Shown: positions 59,858 through 64,000 of the stretch, one piece after another | Position numbering within the stretch: the first letter of the stretch is position 1 | How the letters are laid out: each line of letters opens with the position of its first letter | Source of the DNA: Mesocentrotus franciscanus | Lineage: Eukaryota > Echinodermata > Echinoidea > Camarodonta > Strongylocentrotidae | NCBI GenBank assembly: GCA_037976565.1 | Contig: CP137684.1 | Span: 19,406,259 to 19,470,258 of the forward strand | Direction of reading: 5' to 3' | DNA: 64,000 bases | Notes under the pieces: model-generated | The model's input: only the letters and a program-made list of their open reading frames with translations | Databases searched by the model: none | What the model was told of the DNA's origin: nothing | Made by a program: the position numbers and the translations under genes

Positions 59858-60531
59858 ATTGTTAGAAAGTGATTGGAGAGAAGTATTACGTGATTATGAT
59901 GTTGATAGCTCATATGATAAATTCTTAAATACATTCTTTTTGCTGTATGATAAAAATTTACCTTTATGTAAATGTAATAGTAGAAATCGTAGAACAACCC
60001 TCGATTGCCATGGATCACTAATTCTATGTTGAGGTCAATAAATAGGAAAAATAAGTTGTACTATAAGTATAAGATTAGTAAACCTCAGTCTTCCTATAGG
60101 AAATATACTCTTTATCGCAATACTCTTACTTCAATCCTACGTGCTGCTAAGAAGCAGTATTACTTTGCTCAATTTCAGGCGACACATAATGATATAAAAG
60201 GGACATGGAAAGTGATTAGGAATGTTTTTAAGCCAAAGCAGAAAGCGTCTGATGTAAGTAAATTAAACATTGATGGGAATGTAGTTGATGATCCAGAAGT
60301 TATTGTAGATAAATTCAATGAATATTTTTGTAATATTGGCCAGAATTTGTCGCGTGTCATCCCAGAGTCTCAAAAACATTTCAATCTTTTTTAGAAAACC
60401 CTAATCATAATAGTTTATTTTTATTGCCAACGACTGTAGAAGAATTATTTGATATTGTACATTCTTTAAAGAATAAGAAAAGTCCAGGTTGTGACTTTAT
60501 AACAAATAAGTTGATAAAAAATGTAATCGTT

Positions 60532-60611
60532 GTACATATATTTAATCTATCAATGACCAATCGTTGGTACTGTACAACCCCTCGTACATATATTTAATCT
60601 ATCAATGACCA
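60532..60611 (+). repeat. 28-bp direct repeat inside ORF2
   Basis: The words GTACATATATTTAATC and CTATCAATGACCA occur at 60532-60559 and again at 60584-60611, 52 bp apart. It disrupts the reverse transcriptase frame. Confidence 0.9.
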
Positions 60612-61969
60612 CTGGTGTTGTACCCATGAAAATGAAAATTGCAAAGGTTGTGCCCATTTTTAAAAAGGGTGATGCCCTTATCTTGAATAATTATCGTCCT
60701 ATTTCTTTGTTGGAATTCCTTTTCTAAAATTCTTGAGAAGCTAATGTATACTCGGACGATAAAATTTATGATGAATGCTAACATTTTGTCTAATTTTCAG
60801 TTTGGTTTCCATGAAAAACACACTACCACTCATGCTATTCTACATTTGGTGGATAAGATATCCAGTGCCTTAGATGCACGCATGCATACAGTTGGTGTCT
60901 TCTTAGACTACTCTAAAGCATTTGATACTGTAAATCATTATATTTTAATAGATAAACTGTGCCATTATGGTGTAAGGGGAATAGCATTAGATTGGTTTAG
61001 AAGCTACTTAACAAATAGGAAAAAGTTTGTTACTTTAAATGGAATTGATTCAGATTTGCGGGACGTCACTTGTGGGGTCCCACAGGGATCCCTTCTAGGC
61101 CCGCTTTTGTTTATTGTGTATATTAACGATTTTCAACTTTCCGCAAAAATGTTATCATTCATTTTATTTGCAGATGACTCGAGTGTATTTTTCTCTCACA
61201 GAAATCCACAAACTCTTTTGCAGACTGTAAACTCTGAGTTGACTAATGTGACTTTGTGGATTCATGCAAACAGTTGTCTTTAAATCTTAAAAAAAATAAT
61301 TATATGCTCTTTAGTAATTCCCTGAGTATATTGCCTGGAAATGTAATGTTCAATGGTGTTGAGATTGAAAGAGTATCTACATTTAAATTTCTTGGCTTGC
61401 ATATTGATGAACATTTAAATTGGAAGTACAATACTGGTGTAATCTATAAATTGAAATCTGTGTTCCCACTGAATATTTTACGTATGTTGTATGCAACTTT
61501 AATTTTGCCATATTTGCACTATGTGTGCTAGCTTGGGGCAACTCGTTCAAATCTCAAATGGATAAATTACTACTGGTACAGAAAAGAGTAATACGAATTG
61601 TTTGTAATACTCACTATCTTGCACATACAGATGTTCTTTTCTATAATAGTATTGTTTTGAAAGTTGAAGATATTTATCATTTGCAACTAGGAGCTCTAAT
61701 GTATGAATTGAATGCAGGTCTACTGCCAGTAGCCTTGGCTAGAATATTTAAGAAAAATAACCAAGTTCATAGTTATTCCACACGTCAGGCGCAAGCATAC
61801 CACTTACCTCTTGTTAGAACGCAATTTGCCCTTACTACTTTGGGGTCCACTGGACCTAGGTTTTGGAATTCCCTTGAACCAAGAATAGCGCAATCGGTCA
61901 GTATTTATGTATTTATGTAAGCGCAAACTGAAGTTACTTTATTTGAGTCGATATCGTCTAGATTTATAG

Positions 61970-62428
61970 TTGTGATCAATAATTAAGAAAATTATTTACT
62001 ATATAGGTCAGCATAACTCCCGTTTCTCACATCTATTCATCTGTCTGTCTTGTTTCGTTTTTGTCTGTGTTTCAGTCCTGTTGCTCGTAGTATTTTCCTG
62101 TTTCTCTTGTTTATAGCCATTATTTAGTAGTTAGTAGATTTTATTATACTTATTTATGTTTATATTTTCTCAGTTGTTTAGTTACTGGTACTTTAGTTTG
62201 TCAGCATTTAAATGTATGCATTATTCTTATCTGAGTTTGTTCTCTTAGGACATACTCATAAGCTACTCATGAGGAACCTTAATCCACAAGCCTTGCTTTC
62301 AAGTTTCAACCAAGGTCACCTCATCTTTCTATTGTAACACCATATTCTGTTAACTTGTTATAGGTCTATTCATGTCATATTTGTAAAGTGTGTTATGAAA
62401 GAAAGATAAATAAAACTTGAACTTGAAC
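61970..62428 (+). mobile_element. LINE 3' UTR and tail
   Basis: Non-coding DNA following ORF2 and ending with GATAAATAAAACTTGAACTTG, a short tail repeat (ACTTGA) typical of CR1/L2-group elements. The element as a whole spans about 57.4-62.43 kb. Confidence 0.75.
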
Positions 62429-63158
62429 GTGAACTCGACTACTAGCCACGACCAGGACAGGCGGATACAAATTAAGCAAAACTTTTACCTGTAAGAAGTT
62501 ACAATTATTTCCGTTTCCAGCACCTCGATTCCCGGCTTGTTTCTTGCACGAAAATCTCAAATGCATGCACAATACATGTACAATAATACTGCCAATTTCT
62601 GCACTGCAATACATATTGTACATGATATACACTGTATACACGATCAGGGATCCCATGTGCAAAACGTAAACATCGCAAGCGAACTGTTTGACGGTGACTT
62701 CATGAATATTTATGAATCACTTGTGTGTGAACTTTTGACCCTCGACGTCAGCAATTGCACTTGACCCTTTTTTCAACAGGTTCTAGGGATGGCGCCATCA
62801 GATGATCACTCTGCTTAACGCGTATAGTCGTCGAATAAAATAATAAATAAAAAGAGTCCAGAACTAGACTACTCACAGGATGTAATGTATCAGTAATCTA
62901 TTTTCCAAAAAACGCATTTACATTTCTAGCACATGAAACATAAACAAATTGTGGAGAAGACAATATGGCCTTTTCGTTTGTCACCTCCACATAAACGACG
63001 TCAAAGATGTGACGTCATTTTGATGATTTGCGCATGCGTCGGGTCGTCTCACGTCGTCAGGCCAAAGTTGAGAACGCGTTCATCCACAATTTGAGGTTCG
63101 TCAGAAAACTCGTACCCCGTCGTCAAAATGACGTCATCTTGCTATATCGCTGCGTAAA
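62429..63158. other. no gene seen; two TGACGTCA sites
   Basis: Unique-looking DNA. TGACGTCA (a CRE-type palindrome) occurs at about 63010 and 63127 within a CG-containing stretch (63000-63150). This might be regulatory, but no exon is visible. Confidence 0.3.
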
Positions 63159-64000
63159 TCAGAAAGGAAAGACAGAAAGAGAAAGTGATAGAATTATTTT
63201 TAAAAAGAATAACATAAGAAAAGACGGACAGAGAAAGTGATAGAATGATAAAATCAAAGAATAACATAAGAGAAGGTGATAGAATGAAGAAACAAAGAAT
63301 AACATAGGGAAAGACAGAAAGAGAAAGTGATAGAATGATAAAAACAAAGAATTACATAAGAGAAGGTGATAGAAGGAAGAAACAAAGAATAACATAAGAA
63401 AAGAAGGAAGAAACAAAGAATAACATACGGAAAGACAGAAAGAAAAAATGATGAAGAATAGATATTGGAAAGATAGAAGAGAAGATGACTTATGGAAAAA
63501 CGAAGAATAACATAAGGAATGGTAGGAAGAAAATGATAGAACAGAAAGAGAAAGTGATAAAAACAAAGAATAACATAAGAGAAGGTGATATAAGGAAGAA
63601 ACAAAAATAACATGAGGAAAGACAAAGAGAAGGTGATAGAAGGAAGAAACAAAGAATAACATAAGGAAAACACAAGGAGAAAGTGATAGAATGATTAAAA
63701 CAAAGAATAACATAAGAGAAGGTGATAGAAGTAGGAAACAAAGAATAACATAAGGAAAGACAAAAAGAGAAAGTGGTAGAATGATTAAAACAAAGAATAA
63801 CATAATAGAAGGTGATAGAAGGAAGAAACAAAAATAACATAAGGAAAGGCAGAAAGAGAAGGTGATAGAAGGAAGAAACAAAGAATAACATAAGGAAAGA
63901 CAAAAAGAGAAAGTGGTAGAATGATTAAAACAAAGAATAACATAATAGAAGGTGATAGAAGGAAGAAACAAAAATAACATGAGGAAAGACAGAAAGAGAA
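63159..64000 (+). repeat. purine-rich minisatellite running off the window
   Basis: Irregular units of about 55-75 bp combine 'caaagaataacataag', 'agaaggtgatagaagg' and 'gacagaaagagaaagtgatag'. The array continues past 64000. Long hydrophobic minus-strand open frames here (up to 273 codons) arise because the repeat lacks stops in that frame. Confidence 0.92.

Larger units (their letters stand above)
58863..61969 (+). pseudogene. LINE ORF2 (endonuclease plus reverse transcriptase), broken
   Basis: ATG at 58863 (MNTNDDDIRNYLESSADSLE). After a frame change near 59040 the apurinic endonuclease follows: IIGISETWLSSETEGN, RRGGGVALYV, VGAVYRPPQGN, VFVMGDYNVNLL, SDLSDHFPVY. An 87-bp duplication (59684-59857) runs into a stop. 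The reverse transcriptase continues in pieces: KNKKSPGCDFITNKLI, LNNYRPISLL, VGVFLDYSKAFDTVNHYIL, CGVPQGSLLGPLLF, and the catalytic ILFADDSSVF (FADD codons at 61167-61178). The thumb and C-terminus follow (FKFLGLHIDEHLNWK, LAWGNSFKSQMDKLLLVQKR), ending at the TAG 61967-61969 after one more shift. CR1/L2-like by motif style. Inactive. Confidence 0.88.

Noticed and set aside
63159..63980. 273-codon minus-strand open frame, very hydrophobic (LFLFLPSITF repeated), resembling a membrane protein
   Set aside because: It is the complement of a purine-rich minisatellite; residues repeat with the DNA units and overlapping frames give similar products.

Overview
The window is nuclear DNA of an animal, most likely a marine invertebrate deuterostome (an echinoderm such as a sea urchin is my best guess). 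The reasons are short exons with GT-AG junctions separated by kilobases of AT-rich intron, several families of non-LTR retrotransposon, many small inverted-repeat transposons, and hairpin-headed tandem-repeat elements of the kind abundant in marine invertebrates. The species assignment is inference. There are no bacterial genes, operons or CRISPR arrays.

The main gene is on the + strand. Nine phase-compatible exons between 10587 and 38735 encode three death domains (DD1 10587-10861, DD2 20588-20862, DD3 25703-25995), short linkers (13674-13755, 23797-23878, 36392-36469) and an ankyrin block (37160-37354, 37689-37817, 38595-38735) that resembles the ankyrin domain of BARD1, TONSL and SLF1. The 5' end was not found. 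A possible last exon is at 51861-52064. DD1 plus its linker and DD2 plus its linker come from a tandem duplication (about 10.46-17.04 kb against 20.46-24.31 kb). The duplicated introns are almost identical while the death-domain exons have diverged, mostly at replacement sites. This suggests diversifying selection on a death-fold adaptor or receptor, perhaps in innate immunity.

Layout. 0-1.6 kb: 3' end of an RLE-type LINE (-). 1.63-1.82 kb: possible terminal exon of another gene. 2-10 kb: hairpin elements, tRNA-Gly-like sequence and simple repeats. 10-39 kb: the death-domain/ankyrin gene, with its introns occupied by a Tc1 transposase remnant (19.5-20.1 kb), hairpin elements, an RT C-terminal fragment (27.2-27.6 kb) and a CR1/L2-like LINE (32.0-34.5 kb). 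38.9-45 kb: MITEs, a hAT-like element and an Asp-rich repeat. 45.3-49.97 kb: a 4.7-kb minisatellite of 49-bp units with higher-order structure. 50.5-51.8 kb: two more hairpin elements. 52-57 kb: MITEs and a possible minus-strand terminal exon. 57.5-62.4 kb: a nearly full-length but broken CR1/L2-like LINE with ORF1 and ORF2. 63.16 kb to the end: a purine-rich minisatellite that runs off the window.

The second recurring theme is a group of elements with the same plan: a hairpin at one end, a tandem array of about 140-bp units (in three of the families) often carrying the nuclear-receptor DR1 motif AGGTCAAAGGTCA, and a single hairpin arm as an inverted copy at the other end. At least three unrelated sequence families here share the hairpin-and-arm plan.
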